Assembly: GCA_008921705.1 (NCBI GenBank)
Contig: VFFE01007631.1
Location: 2,437,439-2,501,438 of the forward strand
Source of the DNA: Burhinus oedicnemus
Taxonomy: Eukaryota; Chordata; Aves; Charadriiformes; Burhinidae
Reading direction: 5' to 3'
Length of the DNA: 64,000 nucleotides
Of the stretch, positions 1-12,327 are shown in pieces. Position numbers and translations under genes: made by a program. How positions within the stretch are numbered: the first letter of the stretch is position 1; every line of letters starts with the position of its first letter. The notes beneath the pieces were generated by a model. That model saw only the letters and a list, made by a program, of their open reading frames with translations, searched no databases and was not told the origin of the DNA.

Positions 1-2910
1 TCACATGGTGATTGCCATCAAGAAAAAGGGGTATTTGCAAAAAAAGATCAAGTGATGAAAGCCAGGCAGAAATTACAGAAAAACTTGGAGTAATGGACAT
101 TTTTTTTTTATGCATTGTGTCTCACAGCTGATATCAAAGATCAGATTTGGTTTTTGACACTGTTTGAATTTCAAGAGGTGTGAAATTTTTCAGAGAGAAA
201 GGATGGTTTCCAAGGTTTCATGTAGTTCTGCTCAAAGAAACCCTTTCCTTTTTCATTCATGTGTTCAATATTTGACTCTTTCTATCTGACCTTGTGTCTA
301 GTTCTTAGTGAAAGATTAGAGCAGCGTGGAGCTGTAAAATTGTTGCATGGTTACTTCTCTCTCTCCTTGAAATTAGACATCACTGTCAACTCAGTTCTAG
401 TGCACTCACCTCTAGAGGACCATCAATTTCTGACAACTTTAATTTTTCATACTCTAAAAATGAAGCATTTAATTGCAAAGGAAACCTCTCTCTGAAGCAG
501 TGCAGCACTGTCTTGCTGCATCCACAGAAAAGCAGACATACACAGTAGCTCAAAGAGAAGTGTGAACTACCCTCATTTTACTCTGCCCACCACTGGCAAC
601 AGCAAGTCAAAATTCAAGACAAGACTGTGTAAATGTTCTCTGGGTAGAGGAGGGAGGGCAGAAGGAAGGAGTATTGCAATTCCAGACAAATCTGGACTAA
701 TGGACTGTTGTTAATTTTGTCCATGATCTCTCAGAGCAGATACCAGGTTTCAAAGCTGTCAGTCTCCCGGGCCATCAGCTTCCAAACTGGATGGGTAGGA
801 AAATTCTCCAAATGGATTACTTTAGCAACTGTTTAATTTCAAGGATTTGTTTCTCTTGAACAGATTGCAATACGCATGCAATTATTTTGTTAGAACTGCA
901 ACAAATCATGAGAATCAAACATTTTCTTTCACATCCCAGCACGATTAAATAGATACTAGATTGATATATATAATAATATATGTATGGTACACACCTTAAA
1001 AACATCTCCTTAGAGAACTATCACCGAAGAGACAGAGGACCATATTAACTTCTGGCATACCACTTGTTCAGATGAACTGGAGTGACATTTGCATCTCTTC
1101 CAGATGAGATCTTAGAGCTGAAAAATTGTTATAGGTAAGACACCGTTGTTGAAATAGCTAGATTCTGTACCAGGCACTTTAAAAACATCCAAATGGCTTA
1201 TTTTTCAGCTGTGAAACAGAAGTCTTTTCCACTCTTCTGGAAACATGGGATTCAAGGTGACTTCACCGAGCGTTAATGGACGAATGATCTGCACCCTGCT
1301 AACAATATTCCATAAGCAATGATGTAGCAAATAACATAGTCTACTACATTGTACCACCAGATGCCATCTGAAAAACACATTGCTGGCTTTAACATCCCAG
1401 ACTTAATCAGCTTTCCACAGAGATGACAGTGATACCCACCGTAAAAGAGTGTGTCCCCAGCATTGGCTAACAGCTCCTTAAATGTGTCGGTAATAATGTC
1501 CCATTTCCAGTATCTCTCCCACCAGTTGAATCTCTGATGGCTAACAAATGTTGAGGATATTAGTCTTCCCTTCAATATGTACTGATACGTGTATGTATGG
1601 GACACTTGTTTTAGTATGGGGCACTTTCTTAAGTCCGTGCAGACTTAAGGAAATTACCACCTTTGAGACCTCATGGTAAAATACAGTTGATTTTAAACAA
1701 AGTCCTTAAGCATTACCGTGGGGAGGGTACCCTGAAAGGCAAAGAGACCTATGGAGAACATGAGATAGCCCAAGTCCTGTTTGGGATGCTAAAACCATCT
1801 GATAATAAAAAAAAAGGATGCAGTCAGTGGGACTGCAGCATACCAGAAGTGATAGAGGGGCTCAAGATGTCTTGTGGCCTTCAGCGACTCCCCTTCTGAC
1901 CATCAGCAGCCTCCACACCTCCGTGTCTGCACCTTGGACACCCTCAGCGCAGTTTAGACCCATCTCCCTTTTGGATCCGAAGGATGGGCAAGGGAAGGCA
2001 TGAAGCTGTGGATACATACTGCTTTCTTCAAAATATTCTGTATTCAGAATATACTTTCTTTTGCTTTTGCAGTTGCTAGACACTATCATAAACCTTTCAT
2101 TGCAAATCACTTCTCCTGGAGTACCATTAGAGTGATCAACATTTTAAAGGGAGTTAACCTATTCTGAAGAATAGTTGCAATGACATGCATGATTTCTAGT
2201 GAAATCCTGTTCAAGCCTGCTTCCAAGGGCTTACAAACTATTATTAAGGGGACAGACGCACTAGGACATGAAAGGAATTTTCTCCAAATACAATGACTAG
2301 TGATTTGTTTGAAGTTTGAAATACGTTTCCAAAAGTCAAGGCCTTGCTGTTTATCCATTTTCTTTAACAACAATTGCTGCTGTTGCTAACTTCCACCAAA
2401 ATAAATTTGCCACCCAGCATTAGGAAAAATATCCCCTGTAATACTTAATCCAACTGGCTAAAGGAAAAACTCTGAAGAGTTCAGGCTCTCTGCTTAGACC
2501 GTGCCTAGGGTGACTGTTACACAGAAAATAACACACTTTAATGACATTTTCATGGAAGAAAATGAAAATTTCTCTCTCATCTGTTGGGGTTCAGCCATTG
2601 GTAACTGTTGTAATTGTACTCTTTTGAAGTTGTACCACATCAGGATGAGTAAAAAGAGATATAAGTTGCCCTGAGCTATCTGGAGGTAAGTAATGCAAGT
2701 AACTACCAATTGTAGTCACTGATGATGGTCAGAAATTAATAGAAATTCAGAAAAAAAGAGGTGAGGAGAAAAGCTGGGGAGGAAGTAACTATAAGCAATT
2801 TATAAATCCTGAATTGCATCTTACAGAACACAGTGAATATGGGGATTTTTTTCTGTTAAATTTATTTTTATGTTGATTTTTTTGTCCTTTTCCTTACCTT
2901 TCTTTTTCCT
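1..2910. other. Non-coding stretch, no gene recognised
   Basis: Mixed-composition DNA with stops in all frames and no recognisable protein. Small local features only: a purine-rich run near 645-670, an AT-rich run near 961-985, and a short inverted repeat (cttaagtc / gacttaag, 6-nt loop) at 1628-1649. A 110-codon minus-strand open stretch at 1273-1605 is treated under findings and is not accepted as a gene. Confidence 0.6.
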
Positions 2911-2999
2911 TTATATATATAATTAAAAGATTATATAATTAAAACCATATATATGTATATAATTAAAACATGTATATATATATGGTTTTAATTTTAAAA
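2911..2999. repeat. AT-rich palindromic block
   Basis: An 18-bp perfect inverted repeat has arms at 2937-2954 and 2976-2993 (aattaaaaccatatatat and its reverse complement) and a 21-nt spacer. The 13-mer tatataattaaaa also occurs three times in direct orientation, at 2916, 2932 and 2957. The block therefore combines tandem and hairpin structure. It could be a decayed hairpin element or simply an unstable (TA)n microsatellite. It has no coding potential. Confidence 0.8.
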
Positions 3000-4024
3000 G
3001 AAGGCTTTGGACAGGAAGATGACAAAGCATAGAGAAAATAGTAACTCCAGCTTCCTTTTTCAAAAACCACTACCTCATATTTTTTAGAAGTATGAAACAC
3101 CAGCGTGAAGATTTCCTGGAGGGCTGACAAATACGCTGGCCAGTACGCAACCTGCTCAACAAAATCCATCACTCCTGCCTCCTCTCACACTTAGATGCCA
3201 CTAGGCTTTACTTCGCTAAGATAGCCATCTGCACAGTGCCGTAACCTTTCTGTCCATTTTAAAGCATAGATATTAGCAGCAGAAGAGATTTTATGTCGGA
3301 GCAATCTATCCCTTTGTCTCACTCCTCTTTCAACTTGTAGCAGAAAGCTTGGTGACCACTCAGTTTTTGCCTACATCCTGTTACGGTTCCCTGCAAACTT
3401 CCACACTCATACAGTTAACTTCTCATGAGCAATAAAATACAGCAGGAAGACTTTTAGAAGCAGCCAGGAAGGCAATATTTTCCACGCTCAAGTAAATTTC
3501 ACTTGGCATTATCTTTTGCTGCTCCTCTTGGTGCCCATGCAGCCTATTCCCCTGCAGGGCTCAGCATGAGCAGCAGCCTGCAGATGCAGAATAACTGCAC
3601 TTAGTCTGCAGCAGGAGCTCTAAGTACTTGGTACTTCTAACACTTGACTGTGAAAATTGGCTGGGGAACGAGAGACCTGAGTCAAGGAGTGAATACAAGG
3701 TATGAGCAGCAACCTCCTTGTTTTGATACCTGGAGACAAAGTACACGCAACGGAAGAGAGTGGGTTATTGAAAGACTTGTCTCAGAGGGGTTCTGTCCCC
3801 CTCGACCTTTTCTTCCCGCATTATGCTTTAGTTATATATTGTTATTCTCTCTCCTGTGAAATTACAGTGACTTGCCATGTAGTGAAAGCACCAGCATCCC
3901 TGTGGGAAAAGAGGAGGAACAAAGCTAGGCAGCAGGTCCTGCCTGGCAGGAGATTGTTTCCATCCACAGCTGGATAAGATCACCAGTCGCTGCTAGCTCG
4001 TCTCATTTCTCTCAAGTTGGTATC
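3000..4024. other. Non-coding stretch, nothing recognised
   Basis: I see no gene, RNA gene or clear repeat here. The overlapping frames around 3644-3977 are short, have no recognisable domains, and look like chance openings. Confidence 0.55.
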
Positions 4025-4180
4025 CTGACAGGCACTGGGCAAATTACTCCAATACCTGAGTTTCCTTGACTGTGAAGAGAGGTAAGACTGTTATGCTCTC
4101 CTCTGAGAACTGTGTTATAAGGATTAATTAGTTCCTGTTTGTAAAGCAGTTTGTAAAGAAGGAAATGTCTGCGGGAGGAC
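4025..4180 (+). repeat. MIR-like SINE fragment
   Basis: Several landmarks of the MIR/CORE-SINE 3' half appear in the correct order: tgggcaaattactcc (4036-4050, cf. the family's 'tgggcaagtcactt'), cctgagtttcctt (4055-4067, cf. 'cctcagtttcctc'), aggattaatta (about 4120-4130, cf. 'aggattaaatga') and tttgtaaagcagttt (4138-4152, cf. 'tttgtaaagcgcttt'). The spacing fits the family. The copy is old and diverged, and I see no tRNA-like head, so it appears 5'-truncated. The family assignment is from memory of the consensus; an amniote MIR subfamily is likely. Confidence 0.7.
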
Positions 4181-7100
4181 CAAGCACGATACACTAACAT
4201 TACTAAATTGGTGTTTAAGCTAATAGCTCTTTGCTAACTGTAGCTTTACTGAGGACACAGAAGAGACAGGTCTCCAGTACCTCACTTTGAATCCAAAGAT
4301 AATTCATTACTCCTTTACCTGCTGGATGAACTCTCAGTTATTTCCCATCATTCTCCAAAGTTTCCCTTAGGCTGTGGGTGTAAGGTGGTATCACTCCAGA
4401 GATCCAGCAAGAGATGGAGTAAGCTGGTATCTGTCCGGCAGTGAGACCACACCAGGTGACCCCAAAGCAGGGTCCTTTCCTGGAGGTCCCTCAGTCTTGG
4501 GCCAGCTGCAGGCAGTGTCCCGGCTACACGCATGAGACCAGACTTACCGTGGCCCAACTTTTCCCCAGACTCAGTCTCGGCACTCATGAGCAAGTGGTAT
4601 GTTTTCTTTTAGCTGAGACACTTGAAATTCACCCAGATCTCTTAATTCTGTGTTACCCTGTGTCTCACAGTAGGTCTTTTTAACTCCTGTCTCTAAATGA
4701 GGCAGATCTTCCTGGCCACGGGCAGTTCATTTAAATATAAATGTGAAAGCTATGCTGGAGGAAATGGTTTCTGCTCAGCTATTTGATTATGAAATCAAAT
4801 CATTTCTCTGCTGTTTTCAAATTGGTGGCTAACGGATGGTAACAGTGAAAAAAGGGGGACTGCAGGGCTGGGTTTACATGAATTAAAGACATTCATTCCT
4901 GTGTGTGCTTTAATCTCTATTGAAAGTAGTGTGTTTTCAATTATGACCTGAGCCTATGGGATTTTTTTTTTATCTCTAAAGCAATAGAGAGAAAAGCCTT
5001 TAACCCTCAGGAAATTGTTAAATGTGGGATTATACACCAATGCCATCAATTATTCTTTCTTATGTTCACAAATGATAACAGAGATGAATTGATGGGCAAG
5101 ATCTCTACTTCAGGCAACAGGAAACACCAGCTACAAGTAAAATAAGGGCATGGATAAAGAAATAGCTGAGCTTCCCTGAAACACAGAAACGAAATGCTGA
5201 AAGCACAGGAATCCAATAGTGATTTCTGATCTCTGGTGTCACAGAAAATCACTCAAGGAGTTGTCTTCTGAGTGAAGTGAACAAATGGCTCCTGTTCTTT
5301 TTCAGAGGAAGTCAACAGGCAACCAATACATCAGTATTTTCTTTAATGTCTAAACGTGCTTGTGCTTTCAAACTTAAGTCACAACAGTGAGCTCTCCCTC
5401 CAAAATAAGTTGGGCTTTGGAAGAAGCAATGCAACTTTTGAAGCCTAGAAAGTGCGGACTAGAGTCCCCTAGTTCCTTGTCCTTTTGCCTTGAGCTGCCT
5501 TGTCACAAACTTCCTTACCTTCTTTCACCTACAAGTCACTCTTCCCTACTAGGTGTCTGAAACTCTCTTTCTTTCACCTCATGAGAAATAATTAATTCTC
5601 CTAAATTCATTATTTTTTATCTAAATGTCTACTCGCTGCAGAGACTCACAAAAGCACACGTTGTATTCTTCCTTCAGCTTAGCATTTTGCAGCCTTGTAA
5701 ATCTTAGCTCTTTATCTATCTGAAGCCTACATTAGCACATGCAGGTGGTCTATGAAACACTGTCTGGTCCTGGGATGTTGACTCCTTTTATTCAACTGCT
5801 GGAGTGGTTTGCAGGAAGCTAAGTATTAAGGATTTTTCTAATATTATTTTTCTATTTAAACATCACTGCAATTGCCACAGGGACAATAGTCACTTGCTTG
5901 TCTGGACATGAGCAGAAAGAAAGTGTTCAAAAAGGCTCCACGTTATATAATATCCTGAGAACCTACAACCCAAATAACTTAAATAGCCTATGTAAAGCCA
6001 AGTGAATAGAAAGGCTGCAAATAAATGTATCACATAGTAGATGAGTAGAGACGATGTGGATATTGTCTTGCTCCTGAAATTTTCATCTGTAAGCTGAAGA
6101 TAACCTTTCCAGAATCGACAGTGCAGTAATTTCTTAAGCAACAAGAAGTGCTTCAGTCTTTGTAAATGCTTTTGCACTTTAGGCTTATGAACACAGAACA
6201 AATCAAGACTGAAGATGAGACTTGGAGGTTGGCGGTCCTCACTTTCCTTTTCCTTCCCCAGCCTGAGACACTGGCACACCTCTGCAGAGCTGAGCGTGCG
6301 CCTGCACTCACTCCTGACAAAGGAAGTCTGGCAGAAGCGGATGAAAACCAGAGCCAGGCACACACAGGCATCAGTGGGATGGGCACCTGCCACGGCAGAT
6401 GAACACTACCTTGGTCTCAGCATCCCAACATGCTCTTGAGGACAGTGTCATGGAGAGGCACAGAACAATTTTTTCACTTTTTTCTTGGCATGGCGAGACT
6501 CCACTGTGAAGCCTCAAGCCCTATCAAAAATCTGCCCATAAAACACAGAAACTCCCCAGCCTGGCATGGAGGATGGGGAGTGGGATATGTAGTTAAAGAC
6601 TGCCTGAAGAGGAGGAAGAACTTGCTTTCCTCCAGTGGTACCAAAGAGAGGAGCTGTGAGGATACACTCTGCTCTGCCGAGCCTGACAGGTGAGGATGTT
6701 CTCCCTGTACTGTCACCTGGGTGCTAAAAACTTCCCTGCCTCTGTCCCCTCTCATCTTAACCCCTGTATAGAGGGGACTCTTGCTTTCCATATCCAGCCT
6801 GCTGGGGTGCAGCTGAGCAGTGGGAGCAGTGCCCCAGCTGCCTCAAGGCTCTCTCCCAAAGGGCACTGTTCCAGACCACAGTGGTGGGACAGGCACTGGT
6901 GCCACTCAACTTGCAATAATGCAGAGCACCTTTTCTCACTTTACTATTTTTGGAAGGGTTTAGACCAAAATCACCCTGTCTCAGAAGAATGACTTCTACA
7001 GGTGGAGTGTTTTGAGGTGATACCGCCAAGCAGGTGTTATAGGTCCTACAGGTACCCAGCTGAGCAGAGGGCCTGGCTGTGATCTAGATTTCAGTACATT

Positions 7101-7371
7101 GTGAAAAAGCATGTATCTCTATTCCTTATGATTCCTTGGACATATCAGTACCATTCCTATTCACTCACCATATCTGTAGTTCCTATTTCTATAATTTTTC
7201 TCATATTCTCTGTTCCATCTTCTGCATTATTCCCTGAGCAGATGGCTTTCAGTCTTTCTACCTGGTGTCTGCCCCTCTTGTCTGGAATAACTAAGGGAAG
7301 AGGAAGTTTTGTTACAAAGCAGTGGTTCAAAGTTATGTTCCTAGATCAGCAAAAAAAGTGATAAAAGCCGC
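4181..7371. other. Non-coding stretch, no gene recognised
   Basis: No supported gene. The longest open stretch is 167 codons on the minus strand (5890-6393). Its translation has a hydrophobic C-terminal part but no motif I recognise, and several frames on both strands are open over the same bases, as expected where GC is locally higher (6200-6900). Confidence 0.55.
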
Positions 7372-7387
7372 AAAAAAAAAAAAAAAA
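7372..7387 (+). repeat. Poly-A run, 16 nt
   Basis: Sixteen consecutive A residues, followed by a purine-rich tail (gaagagggaaagg). This could be the tail of a lost retrosequence, but no retrosequence is recognisable upstream, so a plain mononucleotide microsatellite is as likely. Confidence 0.85.
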
Positions 7388-7540
7388 GAAGAGGGAAAGG
7401 CCATTTATGCTTACCTATAAACCATGTGTCAATACCTTGGTTATTATGAAACAGGGTTTAGTCATACTTTGTTTTATAGCAACTCCTTTTCTTTACACTA
7501 TGGTATAATTTGTTTGGCTGTAGTTTAATCAAAAGCGTAC

Positions 7541-7570
7541 GTGTGTGTGTCTGTGTGTCTTTGTCTGTGT
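7541..7570 (+). repeat. Imperfect (TG)n microsatellite
   Basis: Short alternating GT tract (gtgtgtgtgt then ctgtgtgtct, ttgtctgtgt) interrupted by C and T. Low complexity, with no coding function. Confidence 0.75.
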
Positions 7571-8146
7571 TTTTTAGGATCTGTGGTTATGCAATCCTTT
7601 GAGAAAAGTTAAGATACACAGCCTGTTTGTAATAAACAATCCCAGAGCTTAATTTACTCATTCTGTGTTCTTGCTTTAAAGATCTAAACAGACCCTCACA
7701 TGCAGTAAACTTCTGTTTCACTCATTGCCTGTTACAGGAGATGAATGGTGTAGTCAAAGGAGGATTCAGACTTCATTTAGACCCTGCTTCATGGTCAGTG
7801 ATTATAATTGACTGAAAAGGTAGCAGTGGGCATTAACCAGAATCATTCTGATACAGCAAGTAGCCAAGTATGTTCTTCCTTTGGGTTTGTCACTGTACTC
7901 ACACACACGCATACACTCTATAGCAAAAGGATTTGGTTTAACTGTATCTAGTTGTAATTATATCTTGTTTAAGAAAAACTCTTTTTTCATTTCTTCCATG
8001 CAGGGTTTCCTCAGTATTTCAGATCTCATTTCCCCTTTACCACCTAGCAAAAAAAAAAACCCTTCTGAGATAAGCTCTAGTTCAAAGTTTCAGAAATATG
8101 TATTTTGTTTGTATGTTTTCTGTTTCTTACTCCATTTTTGTTCCAG

Positions 8147-8228
8147 ACGTCCAACACATTTTGATATAACTGTGGAATGGAAAAAACATCTGGACTGGAA
8201 AAGCGTTGTAGGATATAATCAAATGCTG
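8147..8228 (+). other. Exon-like segment with splice signals (unproven)
   Basis: A long pyrimidine-rich stretch (about 8100-8144) ends in ttccag at 8141-8146, an excellent 3' splice-site context. An 82-nt segment follows and ends at a good donor, ctg|gtaaag at 8229. A second possible donor, aaag|gtaata, lies 6 nt downstream. Only one frame stays open: one base completes a codon, then 27 codons beginning RPTHFDITVEWKK and ending exactly at the donor. The peptide is W/K-rich and I do not recognise a family. The next upstream or downstream exon is not evident. It could be a real internal exon of an unidentified gene, a lncRNA exon, or chance. Confidence 0.22.
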
Positions 8229-8657
8229 GTAAAGGTAATAACAGAGCATCTGATATTAATCAAATGTAAATTTAGTAAAGGTAATTAAAAGGAGCACATA
8301 AAAATGAAAGAGGAGAGGCGCATCACAGGATAATCTCATGGAATGGGTTTCTTGTATGGTCCGTTTTCCTCCAGGTTTGAGAAACTGGCATTGTGAAGGT
8401 TCATGTCTGTCCTACATACTCTGCTATAACTTGCACTTCACTGCACACTACATACTCTAATCTGCTCTCAGTCTGCAATATATTTATATGAGTGCTTCAT
8501 ACAACAGGACTGTAGCCAGATTTTTAACAGTATGTAGCATTTAAAGATTAATCTATTTGGTCACCTAAAAATGCAGCAAAGTGCTTTGTGAGATTAACCC
8601 AGAATACCTCTGCCTATAATTCTCACTGACATAAATTATACCCCTCCAAAATAATGT

Positions 8658-8685
8658 AAAAAAAAAAAAAAAAAAAGAAAAAAAA
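8658..8685 (+). repeat. Poly-A tract left of the gap
   Basis: Nineteen A residues (8658-8676), one G, then eight more A (8678-8685), leading into caataaaaaactc just before the run of N. Confidence 0.9.
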
Positions 8686-8698
8686 CAATAAAAAACTC

Positions 8699-8718
8699 NN
8701 NNNNNNNNNNNNNNNNNN
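8699..8718. other. Assembly gap (20 N)
   Basis: Exactly 20 ambiguous bases. A round 20-N run is usually a placeholder for a gap of unknown or estimated size, so the true length and content are not known. It sits between a poly-A tract on the left and a poly-T tract on the right. Confidence 0.97.
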
Positions 8719-8747
8719 CCCTTGTGGTCTGTCATTTCTTCTTGGGG

Positions 8748-8764
8748 TTTTTTTTTTTTTTTTT
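8748..8764 (+). repeat. Poly-T tract right of the gap
   Basis: Seventeen consecutive T residues beginning 30 nt after the gap and ending in cag. It is complementary to the poly-A tract left of the gap, so the two could pair in single-stranded DNA. Confidence 0.9.
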
Positions 8765-11700
8765 CAGAACCATAACTGACTGGCTGAAGTATAAAAATTG
8801 CTGAAGGGCATTTTCTATCACACTTTAGGCAGCTGCACACAAAATTGATGGAAAATTAACTTTCCAAGGTGAGCTGAGTTTAATTCCTAATTTGCTGAAA
8901 AGGAGGAAATGTTTAAGATACCTTGGCCTTGAAGAACTTGGAAGGATCTTGTAATAGGACAAGAAATTTTGTGACAAATTTCATAGTAACAAACTTTCCT
9001 ACAGCTTGTTCAGTGCGTGAATAATTTTTTTGATCCGCTTTGAAAAGTGAACAGAAAAGTATGAAGATCAACACTTTTTAAAAATTACAAATTAGAAACC
9101 AAAATGATATTGGTGAGGACTTCTTAGGCAAGACTATTTTCATACAGTGTGTTTTGATTAGGTGAGATGTGCCCTGAGGAGCACCATGATTTGTTTAGAT
9201 GGTGTTGACAGCGACAAGCTGAGCTAGTAAGGAAGGAAGTAAATTTGGGTAATCAAGTCCAAGGGAACAGGAAGAAATGCTGAACAGACTGAGCATAGCA
9301 TAGCTTGGCCATTAGGTCTCTTAAGGTGCTGAGGACACTTCAACTCTCTGCTCTAACTCTGCTCTCCCGGCTCCTGATGCAATGTCCTACAGAAGGACTT
9401 ACTCATATCTTGTGTGTTGAGTTGGAGACCTATCATCTGCTTCATTTCCCCAGTGTCTCTTCTCTCTAAGCCTCTAGAGAGCATTTCTGAATTTAGATCT
9501 GTGTCCAAGGTTCCCGAGATCACAATATTTCTTTTGAACTTTTTTGCTGTCTCATTGTTAATTTCCCTGATCACTCTCAGATCAATGCTTTTGTTCTCTT
9601 TCGGCCACCGAGTGACATCTTCTGTCTTCTCTCATTCTCTTGCATCTCTTCCTACCTTGATATAAAGTACAGAAGTTTAGGATGGAAGTCTGATTTATAT
9701 TTTTTTTCTCCATCTCCATATCTTGCGTTCTAATTTATCCCAGGCTACATCTAACAGTTTGATCAAGAGCTGATCTACATCAAACCTTCATTAAGCAAAA
9801 TGATGATCAGGGCAGCTGCTGTCTGGCAAGCATCAAACATCTTGTCTGTACTTCACACTGTTCTCCTCTAACTCTTTGCTGATAAATGCAGTGCTGGCTT
9901 CTTCAGATATAAAGGTAGGTACTGTGTTCACACAGGACATATGTCTTTACCTCATAGGCTCATGAGCTATCATGAGCATTTATCTAACGGATATTGTGAC
10001 TTCATCGTTAGCTCCTCTCATTTAGTCTTTTATTTTGGGTCACGATGGGTTTTGCAAACCCAAACTGTTTGCCACTGACTGTTTTTAATTTTGGGTGACT
10101 TATGTTCTCAGTGCATCCCTTAAATTTTAGGGCAACACAGTATTTATCATAGTGACTAAATGATTTAAATCACTGTTGACACTGTCACTTTTACATCATT
10201 ATAAATACCCTGGCTCCAAAGGATTCGGGCTGCGTGATGAACTCCAATAAATCTCTTCCTTAATATTGTCAGGGCTTGAAATGGAAATGTCTGCAGTAAG
10301 GAAAAGACAGAATTGTTAAGGTGTCATACTTACCTCTTTGAAATAAATGGTGAGGTTTTTAATCTTTGCCATCAGGAATGATAAACGTTTCTGCAGTTGC
10401 TTATTATAGTATGGCACTGCAGTGCTCCTGGATTCTCCCTTTGGTTGTGCAGAATTATTAGGGTAGGCCAATGAGGGGTATTTTGTAGTTTGATGTACAG
10501 AGTTAAAATCCATGGTAAATAAATCTGTGTTTGCCCTGCCCTCAGTGTCCTGAGTCTCTGCAAGAGTAGGGGAAGGTTCTCATTGAAACCAAGAACACTT
10601 CATATTACGCTGACAGGGAAAAGTGTTCTTAAAGTAGGATTAAATTATATCTAAACTCCCTTTGAGTGGTGCTTTTTTTTTTATACTCTGAAACAGCTTA
10701 AGGTGGCCTCAGTGTAACCGAGGATCAGGTTCAAAGAAATATAGCGTTGATAAAAAGAAATACCGTTTTTCATTTTTGCTGTAGATGTTTGTGTCTTTCC
10801 ATACAGTGTTCTAGTATTTGTGAAGTATTTTTAGTGGAAATCAATGAACATTAGTAATGATAAAGTAATATAAGAAGCTGCATTTCATAGAATCATTTTT
10901 ACGGGCAAAATATCAACGTGTTGGCTTACAGGATTCACTGCACAGGGCAGCGCTAGGGAGGAAAGGAGCTATAAACCGTTCAACCTCACTCGTCTCATGT
11001 AATCTACACAGAAATCTAAACGCAGACCACTGACAGCTTTAAAATGGAGCAAAATACCTTCAGCAGTCTCACAAAACCGAGGGAAATGTCACATCTAAAC
11101 TGAAACCATAAAATAGGGGAAATAAAGCACGAAAGAAGCTGGGGATCTGGTGAGTATTTTAATAGCGGGATAGAAAAATGAGAGCTAGGCAGTATTTTAC
11201 CTCAGCTTAAAGAGGCAGGGACATATGAAATGGCACTGGCCCCCAGCCCCCTGCCATGGAAGAGGGAGCTCCAGGGACTCCCAGAACCACCAGCACCACA
11301 GACATCTCCACTTTGCACGGAGCGGGTTGGCCTCGGCTCCTTCAGCCCCTCAGACATTTCTCATGTGCTTCTCATCTTGCCAAAGCTTCCCTCTGTAAGG
11401 GAATTTGAGACACAAGGCTCCCTGGGGCAAGCATCAAGTCTGCCATCTGCCTTTTTGTCTAAGACAAGATATATTAGCCAGTGCTTGCTAAACCATGCAT
11501 ATAAACACCAGCTAGGACTAACACAAAGTAGGAGTCTCAGAGCTGTTGCATATTGCTTGCGACTCTAAAAGGCTCATTTTTGCTTCCTGGTGTTCATGAC
11601 CTGAAAGATATTTTGTAGTCAAAAATACCACCATGGCAACCTGATCTAACCTTCTAAAGAACACAAGCCCCAGAGACTAATTAAGAGAGATATTTGAATT

Positions 11701-12299
11701 ACTCTTTCTTGCAGGAGCGTGCTGCAAATTCTATGCCACAGAACGTGAAAATGCATTGTCTAAATGAGTTAAGAGTCAAAACTCTGGAATTTAAACACCT
11801 CGTTTTTACCATATACCAATGAACCCAACCCTGAAAGCTGACCCTTCTTCAAGAAATGTCTCTGTATATGAAGCAAGGTGATGGATGAAACAGTGGAAAG
11901 TTGTATTCACTAATACATAATCCTAGGGAATTTTGTACCAGTAAAACATGCTACAAACGGATGCTTCTATGCAAGCTCATCAAGGCCTTGACACCACAGG
12001 CAGCTTCCAGATTAATTCCTGCTTCCTTCAGCAGTTCCTGGTTGCAATCTGGAGAAAATTCTGGCTTCCACCTTAGCTCACCCCTTACTCCAGCAGTATT
12101 TCCACAGCAGTTAGTGCGGACAGGTGCTGTACTCCCTAGCATGAACAAGGTATATTAGTACCTTGCTATACAGTGAGGAAATATTTCATTACAAGCACGT
12201 AAAATATTCTGCTAAATTATTTCATTATGTAAAGTCTTTTAAGAAAAATAGCCCAAACCTCAAAACAAAACTTTAAAATAAATATGAAATGTAGCTTAA
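8765..12299. other. Non-coding stretch, no gene recognised
   Basis: Mostly AT-leaning sequence without a supported gene. A C- and G-richer interval at 11225-11440 holds a 112-codon plus-strand opening with no recognisable domain. A 'catagaatcat' string near 10886 resembles the reversed CR1 tail, but no further CR1 sequence adjoins it. Confidence 0.55.
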
Positions 12300-12327
12300 A
12301 AAAGAAAAAAGAGGAGGAGAAGGGAAA
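12300..12327 (+). repeat. Purine tract
   Basis: Uninterrupted A/G run (aaaaaagaaaaaagaggagg and onward). Low-complexity polypurine DNA; no function can be assigned. Confidence 0.7.

Noticed and set aside
5890..6393. 167-codon minus-strand open frame with hydrophobic C-terminal part
   Set aside because: The hydrophobicity comes from T-rich composition. Several frames on both strands are open in the same place and no family is recognised.
10880..10895. catagaatcat, reminiscent of a reversed CR1 3' tail
   Set aside because: No CR1 sequence adjoins it on either side, so it is probably coincidence.
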